Assembly: GCF_004123195.1 (NCBI RefSeq) | Contig: NZ_SDLI01000004.1 | Location: forward strand, 343,841-407,840 | Source: Ammoniphilus sp. CFH 90114 | GTDB lineage: Bacteria > Bacillota > Bacilli > Aneurinibacillales > RAOX-1 | DNA length: 64,000 nt | Reading direction: 5' to 3' | In this document: positions 24,255 to 33,788 of the stretch, piece after piece | Layout: every line of letters begins with the position of its first letter | Numbering within the stretch: the first letter of the stretch is position 1 | Translations under genes and position numbers: made by a program | Notes under the pieces: model-generated | What the model was told of the DNA's origin: nothing | The model's database searches: none | Seen by the model: only the letters and a program-made list of their open reading frames with translations

Positions 24255-25208
24255 CTATATGGTGCTATACAGAAGTAAAACAATGGAAGTAAGAGATAAA
24301 CAGGCTCCAATAAGATATAGGAATGCTACCGTCTGTTTTTGATTCAATCCCCATCTCATGAGCGTATGATGGGTATGAGATCTGTCCGCAATATGTAATC
24401 CTTTGCCACTGAGGAAACGCTTCAAGAAGACAATTAAAGTATCAAAGATCGGAACCCCTAAAGCAAACACAGGAACAAAAATAGAAGCAAGTGTCGCCCC
24501 CTTAAACGCTCCATCAACTGCAATCACCGCTAAAGTAAACCCTAAGAAGGTGGCACCTGAATCCCCCATAAAAATGCTGGCAGGATGGAAATTATACTTA
24601 AGGAAAGCAAGGACTGCGCCCATTAAGATGATAGCCACCATAGCGGCTGCATACTGGCCTTGTATGAGAGCGATGAAAAACAACGTCATGCTGGATATCG
24701 ATGTAATACCAGCCGCTAATCCATCTACACCATCAATAAAATTCATCATATTCGTAATCGCAACAATCCACAGGATGGTTAACGCGGTAGCTAACCAGTC
24801 CGGAAACATAATCATACCGTGGTCAACAAAGAAGTTCGTAATCCCGTCAATTCGAATTCCAAGAGCGACAATAACACCCGCTGCCCCAACCTGAGCCAAT
24901 AACCTCGGCCACACATAGAATTCCCTACCCTTAGACTTGTACCAATCATCAAGCAATCCTATCGTTACCAGAATAGCCCCTCCGACCACAATCCCTAAAG
25001 ATAACCGGTTAATTCCCAAAAATAACAAGACTAAAGAGGCAACCGTTAAATAAATTAACAAGCCACCTAACAAGGGAATCGGCTTGGCATGGATCTTACG
25101 AGCACTTGGTTGGTCAAGAATTCCCCAATAAAAAGATAACCGCTTAAATAAGGGCAGCAAAAAATAGCACAGTAAATAAGATAGGCTCAACAACAGCAAG
25201 TACTTCAT
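24255..25208 (-). CDS. tagO: Undecaprenyl-phosphate N-acetylglucosaminyl 1-phosphate transferase (TagO/WecA)
   Basis: 317 residues, polytopic membrane protein with about 10-11 helices. It transfers GlcNAc-1-phosphate from UDP-GlcNAc to undecaprenyl phosphate, the first step of wall teichoic acid linkage-unit synthesis. Family motifs are ILDQPSARKIH, GLLDDWYKSKGRE (Asp pair), NFIDGVDGLAAG, NFHPASIFMGDSGATFLGF and the cytoplasmic HIADRSHTHHTL. The start is ATG at 25208, which aligns with the family N-terminus; AAGGAG is about 12 bases upstream, a little far. No other teichoic acid gene is in the window. Confidence 0.9.
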   Translation of the reverse strand: MKYLLLLSLSYLLCYFLLPLFKRLSFYWGILDQPSARKIHAKPIPLLGGLLIYLTVASLVLLFLGINRLSLGIVVGGAILVTIGLLDDWYKSKGREFYVWPRLLAQVGAAGVIVALGIRIDGITNFFVDHGMIMFPDWLATALTILWIVAITNMMNFIDGVDGLAAGITSISSMTLFFIALIQGQYAAAMVAIILMGAVLAFLKYNFHPASIFMGDSGATFLGFTLAVIAVDGAFKGATLASIFVPVFALGVPIFDTLIVFLKRFLSGKGLHIADRSHTHHTLMRWGLNQKQTVAFLYLIGACLSLTSIVLLLYSTI

Positions 25209-25293
25209 TCTCTTTAGGCTCTCCTTCGTCTCATTCTCTATGATTTCGACAGGTTCTACTAAATTATACCACAATAGAATGAGAGAGGAACCT

Positions 25294-26043
25294 TTATTTC
25301 AACTGAAATCGCTTACTTTCGCCATAAATCTTCAAAGCCTTGACAGCAACAAACGACTTCTCGGGATAGCGAAAACAAGTTAATTCGCCACCAAAAACAC
25401 AACCCGTGTCAATATTGATCACGTTTTGTTCCCATAGGGGCTGATGAACAGGAGTATGTCCATGTACCAGCAAGGCCCTCCCCTTGTAATGCTTAATAAC
25501 CGGATCTCTTTCGGGTAAGCCATGCTTATCCAGATTACCTGTAGGAAATCCATATAAACATATATCCCTTAGCCTCTTATGATTAGAGCCAATCATATCT
25601 GCCCGAATCCCTGCATGCACAACGACTAATTCTCCCTGATCAAATTGAAGGTATAAGGGAAGGCTCTTGATATACTCTTCAATCCAACGGCGAGTTCCTG
25701 TTGGATCTTCCGTTTTTTCTATTTCTTCGACCGTAGTTTCCAACCCATGCTTGACTTGAACCCTTCTGCCTTGACACCATCTCAGCAGCTTATCATCATG
25801 ATTCCCAGGGCAGTGATAAGCCAGCTTCGCTTCTACTAGTTTTTTCACTAACTCCAATACAGCGAGACTCTTAGGGCCTCGATCACAAAGGTCACCCACA
25901 AACACAAGCATCCGATTATCTGAATGACGATAGAGGCCTTCTTGATTCTTATAACCAAGCTTATCTAAAAGTAAGATCAACTCGTCGTAGCATCCATGAA
26001 TATCGCCGATAATATCCACGTTACGAATAGATTTGGTATTCAC
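25294..26043 (-). CDS. prpE: Bis(5'-nucleosyl)-tetraphosphatase PrpE
   Basis: 249 residues. Calcineurin-fold phosphatase with the metal motifs GDIHGCYDE (13-21), FVGDLCDRGP, CPGNHDDK, VVVHAG and LVHGHTPVH. PrpE hydrolyses Ap4A asymmetrically and in B. subtilis influences spore germination. The start is GTG at 26043, behind AGGAGGTGA. On the minus strand TATAAT at 26085-26090 is a likely -10. It is directly upstream of tagO on the same strand; with only about 85 bases between them they may form a unit. Confidence 0.88.
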   Translation of the reverse strand: MNTKSIRNVDIIGDIHGCYDELILLLDKLGYKNQEGLYRHSDNRMLVFVGDLCDRGPKSLAVLELVKKLVEAKLAYHCPGNHDDKLLRWCQGRRVQVKHGLETTVEEIEKTEDPTGTRRWIEEYIKSLPLYLQFDQGELVVVHAGIRADMIGSNHKRLRDICLYGFPTGNLDKHGLPERDPVIKHYKGRALLVHGHTPVHQPLWEQNVINIDTGCVFGGELTCFRYPEKSFVAVKALKIYGESKRFQLK

Positions 26044-26248
26044 CCTTGTCTCACCTCCTATTCAACCCGAACTCTGTTTAGCCTATTATACCCAAAAAGA
26101 GGAAAAAAAAATTCTACTTTTCAAGAGACTCTTCCACCCATTATAATGAGCTTGCAAGGCATTAGAGTCAAGAATAATTCATCTTTGATCTAGCTATCCT
26201 AACCATGAACATTCTTTAGCAAACAAGGGCGAAGGGAGACTAGACGTC

Positions 26249-26440
26249 TTGAATGGGTCCATGGAAGACATCATTTTAGCAGAGATTGAGAAGCAGCGAT
26301 CCCGTAAGATTGAAGATAAGGTCGCTCAATTTAATCAGATTTGTACACGTCTTGGATTACAAGAAAAGGGAATTAATGAAATTACCCCACACTTGCGTGA
26401 AATACTGGAAGAAGAGGTGGAATTCGAACCTTATCATTAA
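26249..26440 (+). CDS. Small helical acidic protein
   Basis: 63 residues, all predicted helix (EDIILAEIEKQRSRKIEDKV, LREILEEEVEFEP). The start is TTG at 26249, with AAGGGAG 10 bases upstream; an internal ATG at 26261 is the alternative. A terminator 25 bases after the stop supports expression. No family is recognised. Confidence 0.55.
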   Translation: MNGSMEDIILAEIEKQRSRKIEDKVAQFNQICTRLGLQEKGINEITPHLREILEEEVEFEPYH

Positions 26441-26464
26441 ATTACATAGTAATTACTTCTGACT

Positions 26465-26493
26465 AGTCCAGTTTTAACAACTGGACTTTTTCA
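26465..26493 (+). terminator. Intrinsic terminator of the 63-residue gene
   Basis: AGTCCAGTT pairs with AACTGGACT around 5 bases, then TTTTTC. Confidence 0.88.
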
Positions 26494-26516
26494 TCTTCTT
26501 GCCAGGTAGAAAATAT

Positions 26517-26552
26517 TAAAAAAAGAAGAAGCCGTAGGCTATCTTCTTTTCC
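26517..26552 (-). terminator. Intrinsic terminator of the 44-residue gene
   Basis: AAGAAGATAGCC pairs with GGCTTCTTCTT, with one mismatch, around TAC, then TTTTTT on the minus strand. Confidence 0.85.
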
Positions 26553-26562
26553 TTTAGATGAG

Positions 26563-26697
26563 TTATTCTGTTGCGGCTACGGAACCCTTAAGCTTTGTGG
26601 AACGCTTCATCTTCCCAGATTCCTTCTGCAGATCCTGTAATTTCTTTAGATATTCAGGTGAACTTAATTCTCTATTTTTTAGTCTCAGCTTTGCCAT
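26563..26697 (-). CDS. 44-residue basic protein
   Basis: Reads MAKLRLKNRELSSPEYLKKL and continues to a KLKGSVAATE end. It is strongly basic and mostly helical. AAGGAG lies 10 bases before the ATG, and a strong terminator follows the stop by about 10 bases, so a short transcript is likely. It may bind nucleic acid or be a small spore protein, but no family is recognised. The 220 bases upstream, towards the rhomboid gene, are AT-rich and hold only that gene's leader. Confidence 0.55.
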   Translation of the reverse strand: MAKLRLKNRELSSPEYLKKLQDLQKESGKMKRSTKLKGSVAATE

Positions 26698-26921
26698 AAT
26701 CCATTCGCTCCTTCAAAGCTAAACTTTTTTATATGTTATCACTATGCTCATAGTAATATTATACCGATTCTTTGATTAAATTCAATATTAGATTAGAATT
26801 ATTTTTAATTAAGGCAGAAGTACACATCAATAAGGGGTTAAAGGGGATGATTCCTCCATAAGAGATATAAGGTATAATAAAAGGATGAGTAACGGTCACT
26901 CCGTTAGAAAGGAGCCTAAAC

Positions 26922-27512
26922 ATGTCTTGGTTTTACCGCAACGAAAACTGGAGAACGTACTTAAAGAGATACCCATTGACTTCCCTTTTCATTTCTTTAA
27001 ACATTATCGTATTTTTATTGATGACTATAGCAGGCGGATCAACCAATCCAAACACTTTAGTCCAATTTGGCGCTTATTATAAGCCCTTTGTTTTACAAGG
27101 AGATTTATATCGATTATTTGCCCCAATTTTTATTCATATTGGTTGGGAGCATCTGCTTTTCAATTGTTTCGCCATTCTGATCTTTGCCCCCGGGCTAGAA
27201 GTGATGCTCGGCAAATTCCGTTATCTTATCTTATATTTAGGTTCCGGACTAGTAGGCTTTATTATGACTCTTTTCTTCTCTTCAGCTGTGCTTGCAGCCG
27301 GTGCCTCAGGGGCCATATTCGGAGTCTACGGCATGTTTGCTTATTTATCAATGTATCGACGCGACTTAATGGATTACTACTCCAGACAGACCATCCTTCC
27401 TATCCTTGTCATCGGGGTTGTATTAACCTTCCTGCCCGGAATTAGTATTACAGGCCATCTAGGAGGTTTAGCAACGGGATATCTACTTGGGTTTATACTT
27501 ATGAGACGTTAA
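26922..27512 (+). CDS. Rhomboid family intramembrane serine protease
   Basis: 196 residues with six membrane helices. The catalytic serine is S129 in GASGAIFG and the histidine is H179 in ITGHLGG; H77 and N81 in EHLLFN provide the family oxyanion-side contacts. It cleaves membrane proteins within the bilayer; the substrate is unknown. AAAGGAGCC lies before the ATG, a TATAAT at 26873-26878 is a likely -10, and a small hairpin (TAACGG/CCGTTA) sits just ahead of the ribosome site. Confidence 0.9.
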   Translation: MSWFYRNENWRTYLKRYPLTSLFISLNIIVFLLMTIAGGSTNPNTLVQFGAYYKPFVLQGDLYRLFAPIFIHIGWEHLLFNCFAILIFAPGLEVMLGKFRYLILYLGSGLVGFIMTLFFSSAVLAAGASGAIFGVYGMFAYLSMYRRDLMDYYSRQTILPILVIGVVLTFLPGISITGHLGGLATGYLLGFILMRR

Positions 27513-27540
27513 AAAAAAGACCCTTATATAAGGGTCTTTT
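27511..27540. terminator. Bidirectional intrinsic terminator
   Basis: AAAAGACCCTTA pairs with TAAGGGTCTTTT with almost no loop. A and T runs on both sides serve the rhomboid gene and the convergent gene at 27539. Confidence 0.88.
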
Positions 27541-27823
27541 ACGCTGTTTCTTCTGCTTCTTCGTCCTCTTCCGTAGGAATAAGAATTTCGAATACTTCTC
27601 CATGCTGAAGAATGATCACGCCTTGCTTCTTAATGCGCATAACAGCCACTTCAGGCTTTTGTCGCATCTTCTCAATGTAATCATCCGGAATCTCACCTGC
27701 ATCCCCAACGGTGATTCCGTCAATTTCAGTTTCTTCATTGTCATCTAAGTTTAATTCCAGAATTCTTTCATAGATATCAGAAAACACTTCAAAGTCCTTC
27801 GTATACACACTAATACATTTCAT
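27539..27823 (-). CDS. Small acidic protein of unknown function
   Basis: 94 residues, acidic (pI clearly low: DDNEETEIDG, EEDEEAEETA tail), cytoplasmic. It begins MKCISVYTKDFEVFSDIYER. Short proteins with this start are common in Bacillales, but I cannot assign a function. AGGAGG is close before the ATG. Confidence 0.6.
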   Translation of the reverse strand: MKCISVYTKDFEVFSDIYERILELNLDDNEETEIDGITVGDAGEIPDDYIEKMRQKPEVAVMRIKKQGVIILQHGEVFEILIPTEEDEEAEETA

Positions 27824-27955
27824 ATCCAGACCTCCTATAAATCATGTTGCCTATTGTACCATATTTTACTTAATGAATAATAGATGGATCTCAATAAAAA
27901 TAGGCAGAAAAATTTCCGTTATCCATCAACGGTAGCTAAAATGAAGGAAATTCCC

Positions 27956-28594
27956 TTAATGGGCAAAGTTGTGCCTTCCTATCTCGGCTACAACCACTCG
28001 CGTACGAATCCATTGGCTTCTTGCCGTATGTGGGTTGTAAAAAAACAGGGCTCCTGAAGTGGGATCTAATCCACGTAATGCTTCCTGAGCTGCTCGATAG
28101 GAGTCTTTTGAAGGTTTTACTTTATGGATTCTGCCGTCTGCAACTGGAGAGAATTGATACACATGCTTTACTTTATGAAAGATAACTCCTGTTATGGTCC
28201 CAGGATAATCTTTGTGCAAAACACGATTTAATACTACACTTCCTACGGCTACCTTACCTTCGAAGGATTCTCCTCCTGCTTCTGCTTCAATAATTCGTAC
28301 AAACCAATCATAATCTTTTTTTGTAAATTTGATTGCTCTTTTAGAATTCACGTTATTGTCTCTAGGTATTATCAGCTTGTCTCCATCACGTATGAAATCG
28401 CTTGATAGCCGGTTAGCCTTCTTTAACTGGTCTACATTTACCCCTGTAATTTTCGATATGCGCCAGAGGGTATCCCCTTTTTCAACCTTATAAACTATCG
28501 ATTCTACCGCGTTTGCTTGTCCAATAAATAGACACGAAATAACAGCAAACACAGACGTAAATAAAGGAATTGATAACAACCACTTTTTTAACAT
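27956..28594 (-). CDS. LysM plus SleB/CwlJ-type spore cortex hydrolase
   Basis: 212 residues. Signal peptide (1-29, ending QANA), a LysM domain (33-78: YKVEKGDTLWRISKITGVNV) that binds peptidoglycan, then a SleB/CwlJ hydrolase domain (about 93-212) with FVRIIEAEAGGESFEGKVAV, VVLNRVLHKDYPGT and ALFFYNPHTA. Its domain matches the SleB-type domain at 18450-19235, and the two probably act on wall or cortex with different targeting modules. GAGGAGG is 5 bases before the ATG. Confidence 0.88.
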   Translation of the reverse strand: MLKKWLLSIPLFTSVFAVISCLFIGQANAVESIVYKVEKGDTLWRISKITGVNVDQLKKANRLSSDFIRDGDKLIIPRDNNVNSKRAIKFTKKDYDWFVRIIEAEAGGESFEGKVAVGSVVLNRVLHKDYPGTITGVIFHKVKHVYQFSPVADGRIHKVKPSKDSYRAAQEALRGLDPTSGALFFYNPHTARSQWIRTRVVVAEIGRHNFAH

Positions 28595-28685
28595 AGATTC
28601 CTCCTCAAGATCCTTTCCATATCTTCCCTACCTAACATTTCCAGTTCTAAAAAGGAATATACATGTGGAAGAGGAGGACGAGTCT

Positions 28686-29858
28686 ATGCTTACGCGCAAT
28701 TCATTCTTTACACCACTTCAATCGTTATTTTCTGTTCAGCTCATTTTCTGCATCATTTTCTCATTTGCCAACCTTTTTATGAACATTTTTCTCTGGGATC
28801 GTGGTCAATCATTTTGGGCTATTGGGGTCTTTAATCTGTTTTCTGTGGCATCCATCTTCATTGCCTCTTTAGCAGGCGCTTACCTGCTGCATCTACTCGG
28901 CACGAGATCGACTTTTATGATTTCCTCTATCCTGGCTCTAGGGCTTTTTCTATATTTATTTCATGCAGGGCAAGCATCTCAAACCTTATTGCCTGTGTTA
29001 GGTCTATTATATGGTGGATATGTAGGTCTCTTTTATATCGGTTTTAACCTACATATCTTACAGCTGTCGGACCCACAAAACCGTTCGTACTTAATTGGCA
29101 TGGAGTCGACTATCGCTACGGTTGCGCAATTGATCACGCCTCTTTGTGCTGGCTTATTCATTACCAGTCAGGGATACAGCCACACTTTTTTTATCATTAT
29201 TGCTTTGCTCATCCTTCAGTTTCTTTTCAGCGCATTCATACCTAGCATGAAGATGACTGAAAAGTATCAAAAGCGTTATTTTTTTCTAGCTGAAAATGAA
29301 GAAATGGCAAAGATGGGTTTTACCTCAGCGGCTTACGGCTTTTATTTTTCCTTTGTTCAGATGTCCTATGGATTGTTCTTTTTCTTTTTCCTACAGAACG
29401 AATCTCAGCTAGGTTCTTGGAACTTTGTATTCGGAGCCATTAGCGCTGTGATGTATTGGTTAATAGGTAAGTCACTTAAACAGTCCAATCGAGAAATCAT
29501 TCTTGGCATGGGCATGATTAGCTCCATCATGGTAACCTTAACGCTGTTTTTATCGGCTGCTCCCTGGTTTATTCTCTTTAACCTCATCGTGTCTATTGCT
29601 TTACCTATGATGTGGATCCCTGCAAAATCCCTGCACTATGCCCAAATCGCCAGAACTAATACTACTCATAAGGAAGATGGTTTCAGCAGGATGCTGCAAA
29701 GGCTGGTTTTTCGAGAGTTTGCTATTAGCTTAGGACGTATCAGCTTCTTCTTTATCATGATCATTGGGTTTGATTTTGGTTTAGGGCCAGCCTATTACAT
29801 CATGATTGCATTAGCCTGTTTTATGCCCGTAGGGATCTGGCTGTTAAGCAGGACGTAA
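28686..29858 (+). CDS. Major facilitator superfamily transporter
   Basis: 390 residues with about 12 membrane helices in two bundles, separated by a charged loop near 195-215 (MKMTEKYQKRYFFLAENEEM). It lacks obvious antibiotic-efflux motifs. ATG at 28686 is preferred because GAGGAGG is 8 bases in front. The substrate is unknown. A small zinc-ribbon membrane gene follows 71 bases later on the same strand. Confidence 0.8.
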   Translation: MLTRNSFFTPLQSLFSVQLIFCIIFSFANLFMNIFLWDRGQSFWAIGVFNLFSVASIFIASLAGAYLLHLLGTRSTFMISSILALGLFLYLFHAGQASQTLLPVLGLLYGGYVGLFYIGFNLHILQLSDPQNRSYLIGMESTIATVAQLITPLCAGLFITSQGYSHTFFIIIALLILQFLFSAFIPSMKMTEKYQKRYFFLAENEEMAKMGFTSAAYGFYFSFVQMSYGLFFFFFLQNESQLGSWNFVFGAISAVMYWLIGKSLKQSNREIILGMGMISSIMVTLTLFLSAAPWFILFNLIVSIALPMMWIPAKSLHYAQIARTNTTHKEDGFSRMLQRLVFREFAISLGRISFFFIMIIGFDFGLGPAYYIMIALACFMPVGIWLLSRT

Positions 29859-29929
29859 GGAATATTAACTCCTTATCGAATCATGAATTGGACGGCTTTA
29901 CCATATAAATAGGTAAGGAGGGATGATCT

Positions 29930-30190
29930 ATGATTCAGAGAAAGCCTGTTTCTTTCGTCCTAATTCTACTATCCTTATGTATGATTCCGCTTGGGTTTCT
30001 TTACTCCTATTACCTGTTTATTGCCGCGGTATTATTTATTCTTTTTCGATTGAAAGTTCCCATAAACTCCTCTAAGTGCCCTAGATGTAAAGAAGAAAAT
30101 ACGATGGAACCTTGGGTTACCCGCTATCGTTGTACCAGATGTAAAACCGCTCTCTATAAAGAAAAAAACGGCTGGTCCAGGATCAAATAA
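29930..30190 (+). CDS. Small membrane protein with zinc ribbon
   Basis: 86 residues. Two hydrophobic helices (SFVLILLSLCMIPLGFLY, YYLFIAAVLFILF), then a zinc ribbon CPRC with a second knuckle CTRC 18 residues later. TAAGGAGGG lies before the ATG. The function is unknown. Confidence 0.65.
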   Translation: MIQRKPVSFVLILLSLCMIPLGFLYSYYLFIAAVLFILFRLKVPINSSKCPRCKEENTMEPWVTRYRCTRCKTALYKEKNGWSRIK

Positions 30191-30208
30191 TCATAGATAC
30201 CCAATAAT

Positions 30209-30257
30209 TAAGCATAAGACCCAGAAATTATCCTTGGGGCTTATGCTTATTATTTTT
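30209..30257. terminator. Bidirectional intrinsic terminator
   Basis: AAGCATAAG-CCC pairs with GGG-CTTATGCTT, followed by ATTATTTTT on the plus strand; the other strand has a weaker T run. It lies between the zinc-ribbon gene and the convergent pepF. Confidence 0.8.
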
Positions 30258-32073
30258 ACGCTTCATTTACTAATGATTCTAATTCATCCAATAGTCGCCT
30301 GAATACGTCAAGTGCGCTTTGAATAGGTTCAGGAGTAGTCATATCCACTCCTGCAGATTTAAGCAGTTCTAGTGGATAGTTTGATCCCCCACTCTTCAAG
30401 AAATTGAGGTATCGTTCAACCGCTGGTTCCCCCTCTTGCAGGATCTGTTGGGACAAAGCTGTAGCAGCCGAGAATCCCGTGGCATATTTATAAACATAAA
30501 AAGCGTTATAGAAATGAGGAATTCTAGACCACTCCATCTCAATGTCTTGATCGATATGGACCTGTTCCCCATAGTAGTCTTTATTTAATTGGTAATACAT
30601 TGAACTCAGTGTTTCCGGTGTTAGCGCCTCTCCTTTTTCCACCTTTTCATGGGTCATCTTCTCAAACTCTGCAAACATGGTCTGACGGAAGACCGTACCT
30701 CTAAACTGTTCTAAGTAATGGTTGAGGAGGAACATCTTTTCCTTCTTATCTGTGGTGTTCTTAAGCATCCAATCCATCAGTAAGGACTCATTGACAGTCG
30801 AAGCTACTTCTGCAACGAAAATCGTATATTGAGCATAAAGGTAAGGTTGCTCCTTATCCGAATAATAACTGTGCAGCGCATGCCCCATCTCATGTGCCAA
30901 GGTAAACATATTATCCACGGTGTCCTGATAATTCAACAAGACATATGGATGTGTACCGTAAGCCCCCCAAGAATAGGCGCCGCTCGTCTTTCCTTCATTT
31001 TCGTAGACATCGATCCAGCGATGATCCCGTGCTTCTCTGAGTAATGAGGCGTACTCCTCACCTAACGGAGCCAGCCCCTTCATCATGGTTTCGTAGGCTT
31101 GCTTATACCCCATTTTCATTTCTACTTCTTTCACCATAGGAACATAGATATCGTACATATGCAATTCGTCAAGCTCAAGCATCTTTTTACGTAGATCGAC
31201 ATAACGGTAGAAAACAGGCAAGTTGCTGCGCACAGTCTGAATTAAATTATCGTACACTTCGACAGGGATATTATCATCATCTAAGGATGACTTAAGGGCG
31301 GATTCATACTTTCTTACGCGGGAATAGAAAACATCCTTTTTCACACTAGAGTTTAAGGTGGCCGCGAAGGTGTTCTTGTTTTTCCGGTAAGTATCATACA
31401 TCGCTTTGAAGGCTTCTTCTCTCACTCGACGGTCAGGCGATTCCATGAACTGAATATAACGACCATGAGTCAGTTCAACCTCATCTCCATCTTCATCCTT
31501 AATCTTTGGAAACTTGAGATCTGCGTTATTCAACATTCTAAATATATTTCCAGGTGCGCCGGCCAATTCCCCCGCTTGAGCTAACAGTTCTTCCTGTTCA
31601 GCAGACAAGACATGCGACTTCTGACGGAGCAATTCTTTAAGATAGAAATCGTATAAAGCCAACTCTTTTTCTTCCTTAAGGAAGCCTATCAAGTGCTCTT
31701 CTGGAATGGATAAGATCTCAGGGACAATAAAAGAACTCGCGCTGCCCACTTGAACACTTAGACTCGAAGCACGATCGGTTAACGCCTGATACTTCCCATT
31801 CGTATTGTTCTCATCTCGACGCATACGGGCGTAAACGAATAACCGCTCCATCAAGAGGCTGATCTCACTCTTGAGCTTCAGGCATTGTAATAGTTCTTGG
31901 GGTGACTCCCCTAACTTTCCTTTATATTTCGCGAGTCCAGGAAGCTGCTCCTTCACTTGGGAGAACTCTGCTTCCCATTCCCCATCATTTTGATAAATAT
32001 CTTCCAAAATCCACTTAAAAGAAGAATCAATCTCTTCTCGTACCGGTAATTTTCTCTTTGGAACTTGTTCCAT
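30256..32073 (-). CDS. pepF: Oligoendopeptidase F (M3B)
   Basis: Cytoplasmic zinc peptidase of 605 residues that degrades short peptides. The zinc site is H394-E395-x-x-H398 in LAHEMGHALHSYY, with a downstream Glu in FVAEVASTVNE (E422). Length and the N-terminal helical domain fit PepF. In B. subtilis PepF (YjbG) can affect sporulation signalling when overproduced. GAAGGAGGTC precedes the ATG. Confidence 0.92.
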   Translation of the reverse strand: MEQVPKRKLPVREEIDSSFKWILEDIYQNDGEWEAEFSQVKEQLPGLAKYKGKLGESPQELLQCLKLKSEISLLMERLFVYARMRRDENNTNGKYQALTDRASSLSVQVGSASSFIVPEILSIPEEHLIGFLKEEKELALYDFYLKELLRQKSHVLSAEQEELLAQAGELAGAPGNIFRMLNNADLKFPKIKDEDGDEVELTHGRYIQFMESPDRRVREEAFKAMYDTYRKNKNTFAATLNSSVKKDVFYSRVRKYESALKSSLDDDNIPVEVYDNLIQTVRSNLPVFYRYVDLRKKMLELDELHMYDIYVPMVKEVEMKMGYKQAYETMMKGLAPLGEEYASLLREARDHRWIDVYENEGKTSGAYSWGAYGTHPYVLLNYQDTVDNMFTLAHEMGHALHSYYSDKEQPYLYAQYTIFVAEVASTVNESLLMDWMLKNTTDKKEKMFLLNHYLEQFRGTVFRQTMFAEFEKMTHEKVEKGEALTPETLSSMYYQLNKDYYGEQVHIDQDIEMEWSRIPHFYNAFYVYKYATGFSAATALSQQILQEGEPAVERYLNFLKSGGSNYPLELLKSAGVDMTTPEPIQSALDVFRRLLDELESLVNEA

Positions 32074-32213
32074 TGTTAGACCTCCTTCAAGGATTATGGT
32101 TGATTGATATTAACAGGTAAAGCTTACCATAGTATTTCCGTGCGTGCGATAATTTTTAACCATTTTGGTAATAATAACCTTATTCTTCTAGGAAACTGAA
32201 ATGGGGGAAGTCC

Positions 32214-33266
32214 ATGCCATACATTCTGAGTACAGGAACAGCACAACCTCCTTATACCTTTCAACAAGCTGATGTAAAACCATTTGTTCGCGACATGTTT
32301 TCCGACGTTTTTGCCGATATTGATCGACTGTTGACCATCTTTGAGAATACCGGGATTGATACACGACATTTCTGTGTACCTATCGACTGGTTTAAAGAAG
32401 GTCATCAGTTCAAAGAGAAAAACGAGTTGTACATTGAAAATGCTACGGCTTTAGGTGGACAAGCCTTGAGCAATGCATTGAAAAATGCCGGTTTAGATAT
32501 GAAAGATATCCATCATCTTGTCTTTGTTTCCACTACAGGAGTCGCTACACCCAGTATCGATGCCCTCCTCTTCAACCAACTTGGAGCAAGCCCGCATACG
32601 AAACGAACCCCCATCTGGGGATTAGGCTGTGCAGGAGGGGCTGTTGGTCTTTCCCGCACCTTTGATTATGCTTTAGGACACCCAGAAGAGATTGTTGCCT
32701 TAGTTGCTGTAGAGTTATGCGGCCTTACCTTTCAGCGTAATGATATTACCAAGAGCAATCTGGTTGCCACCTCTCTGTTTGCAGATGGTGCTGCGGCTGT
32801 CATCGTGGGAGGAGATCAATACCGGTCTGAAGGTCGGTTGCAAATTCGAACCACAAGGAGCATGCTATGGCCGGATACACTCGATGTGATGGGTTGGGAC
32901 ATCTCTTCTTCAGGCTTTCATGTCATATTTAGCCGTGATATCCCGACCATTGTAAAAGAAAAGACAGTTCCGGACCTGTTGGACTTCCTTCAGGAGAATA
33001 AAGTACAAGAACCACAGCACTACATCTTTCACCCAGGCGGGAGAAAAGTTCTTGAAGCATATCGCGAAGCCTTGGAGTTGCCCGATGGGAAGCTCCGTGT
33101 GGCGGAGCAAGTTCTTCGTCAGAATGGTAACATGTCTTCCTGTACCGTTCTGCATGTATTGAACCAATTTTTTACAGAGAAAATCATCTCCCCAGGAGAG
33201 GTCGGCTTAGTTTCTGCGTTAGGACCCGGTTTTAGTGCAGAAATGCTATTACTGGAGGGAATATAA
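32214..33266 (+). CDS. bpsA: Type III polyketide synthase (chalcone synthase-like)
   Basis: 350 residues. The Cys-His-Asn triad is C139 (GLGCAGGAVGL), H273 (YIFHPGGRKVLE) and N306 (NGNMSSC). It makes alkylpyrones from fatty acyl-CoA and malonyl-CoA in B. subtilis, where bpsA is followed by bpsB exactly as here. The ATG is preceded by GGGGGAAG. The gene order and a gap of one base before the next start show a two-gene operon. Confidence 0.9.
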   Translation: MPYILSTGTAQPPYTFQQADVKPFVRDMFSDVFADIDRLLTIFENTGIDTRHFCVPIDWFKEGHQFKEKNELYIENATALGGQALSNALKNAGLDMKDIHHLVFVSTTGVATPSIDALLFNQLGASPHTKRTPIWGLGCAGGAVGLSRTFDYALGHPEEIVALVAVELCGLTFQRNDITKSNLVATSLFADGAAAVIVGGDQYRSEGRLQIRTTRSMLWPDTLDVMGWDISSSGFHVIFSRDIPTIVKEKTVPDLLDFLQENKVQEPQHYIFHPGGRKVLEAYREALELPDGKLRVAEQVLRQNGNMSSCTVLHVLNQFFTEKIISPGEVGLVSALGPGFSAEMLLLEGI

Positions 33267-33267
33267 C

Positions 33268-33783
33268 GTGAGTACATTTTTTGTCATTCTTTTCTCCTTA
33301 TTAATTACCCAACGGCTGGGAGAGCTATGGTTAGCCAAGAGGAATGCCCGGTGGATGCTCGCAAGAGGAGGCTACGAGGTTGGCCGTGAGCATTACAAAT
33401 ATATTGTGATGATCCATGTTGGATTTCTAACAAGCCTATTAATAGAAGGCGGGGTACTTGAGGCGACCCCTCCAGGCTGGTGGATACTTCCGTTTGCTCT
33501 ATTCATGGGAACCCAAGTCTTACGATACTGGTGCATTCGATCTCTTGGTCCCTATTGGAATACACGGATCTACATCCTTCCGGAAAGCGAGTTGGTAAAG
33601 AAAGGACCTTATCGCTGGTTAAAGCATCCTAACTATTGGATCGTAATGACGGAGTTCATTGCCATCCCTGTACTATTCGGGGCTTATTATACGGCCTTTT
33701 TATGGACACTGGTTAATTTCACCTTCTTGAAGATGGTTCGCATACCTGTTGAGGAAAGAGCGTTGGGAATGAATAAGGAGTAA
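33268..33783 (+). CDS. bpsB: Isoprenylcysteine carboxyl methyltransferase family protein (alkylpyrone methyltransferase)
   Basis: 171 residues, four or five membrane helices. The ICMT C-terminal signature is present (GPYWNTRIYILP, GPYRWLKHPNYWIVMTEF, PVEERAL). In B. subtilis BpsB methylates the alkylpyrones made by BpsA. GTG at 33268 has GGAGGGA about 8 bases upstream, overlapping the bpsA end. Confidence 0.87.
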   Translation: MSTFFVILFSLLITQRLGELWLAKRNARWMLARGGYEVGREHYKYIVMIHVGFLTSLLIEGGVLEATPPGWWILPFALFMGTQVLRYWCIRSLGPYWNTRIYILPESELVKKGPYRWLKHPNYWIVMTEFIAIPVLFGAYYTAFLWTLVNFTFLKMVRIPVEERALGMNKE

Positions 33784-33788
33784 GGGTA

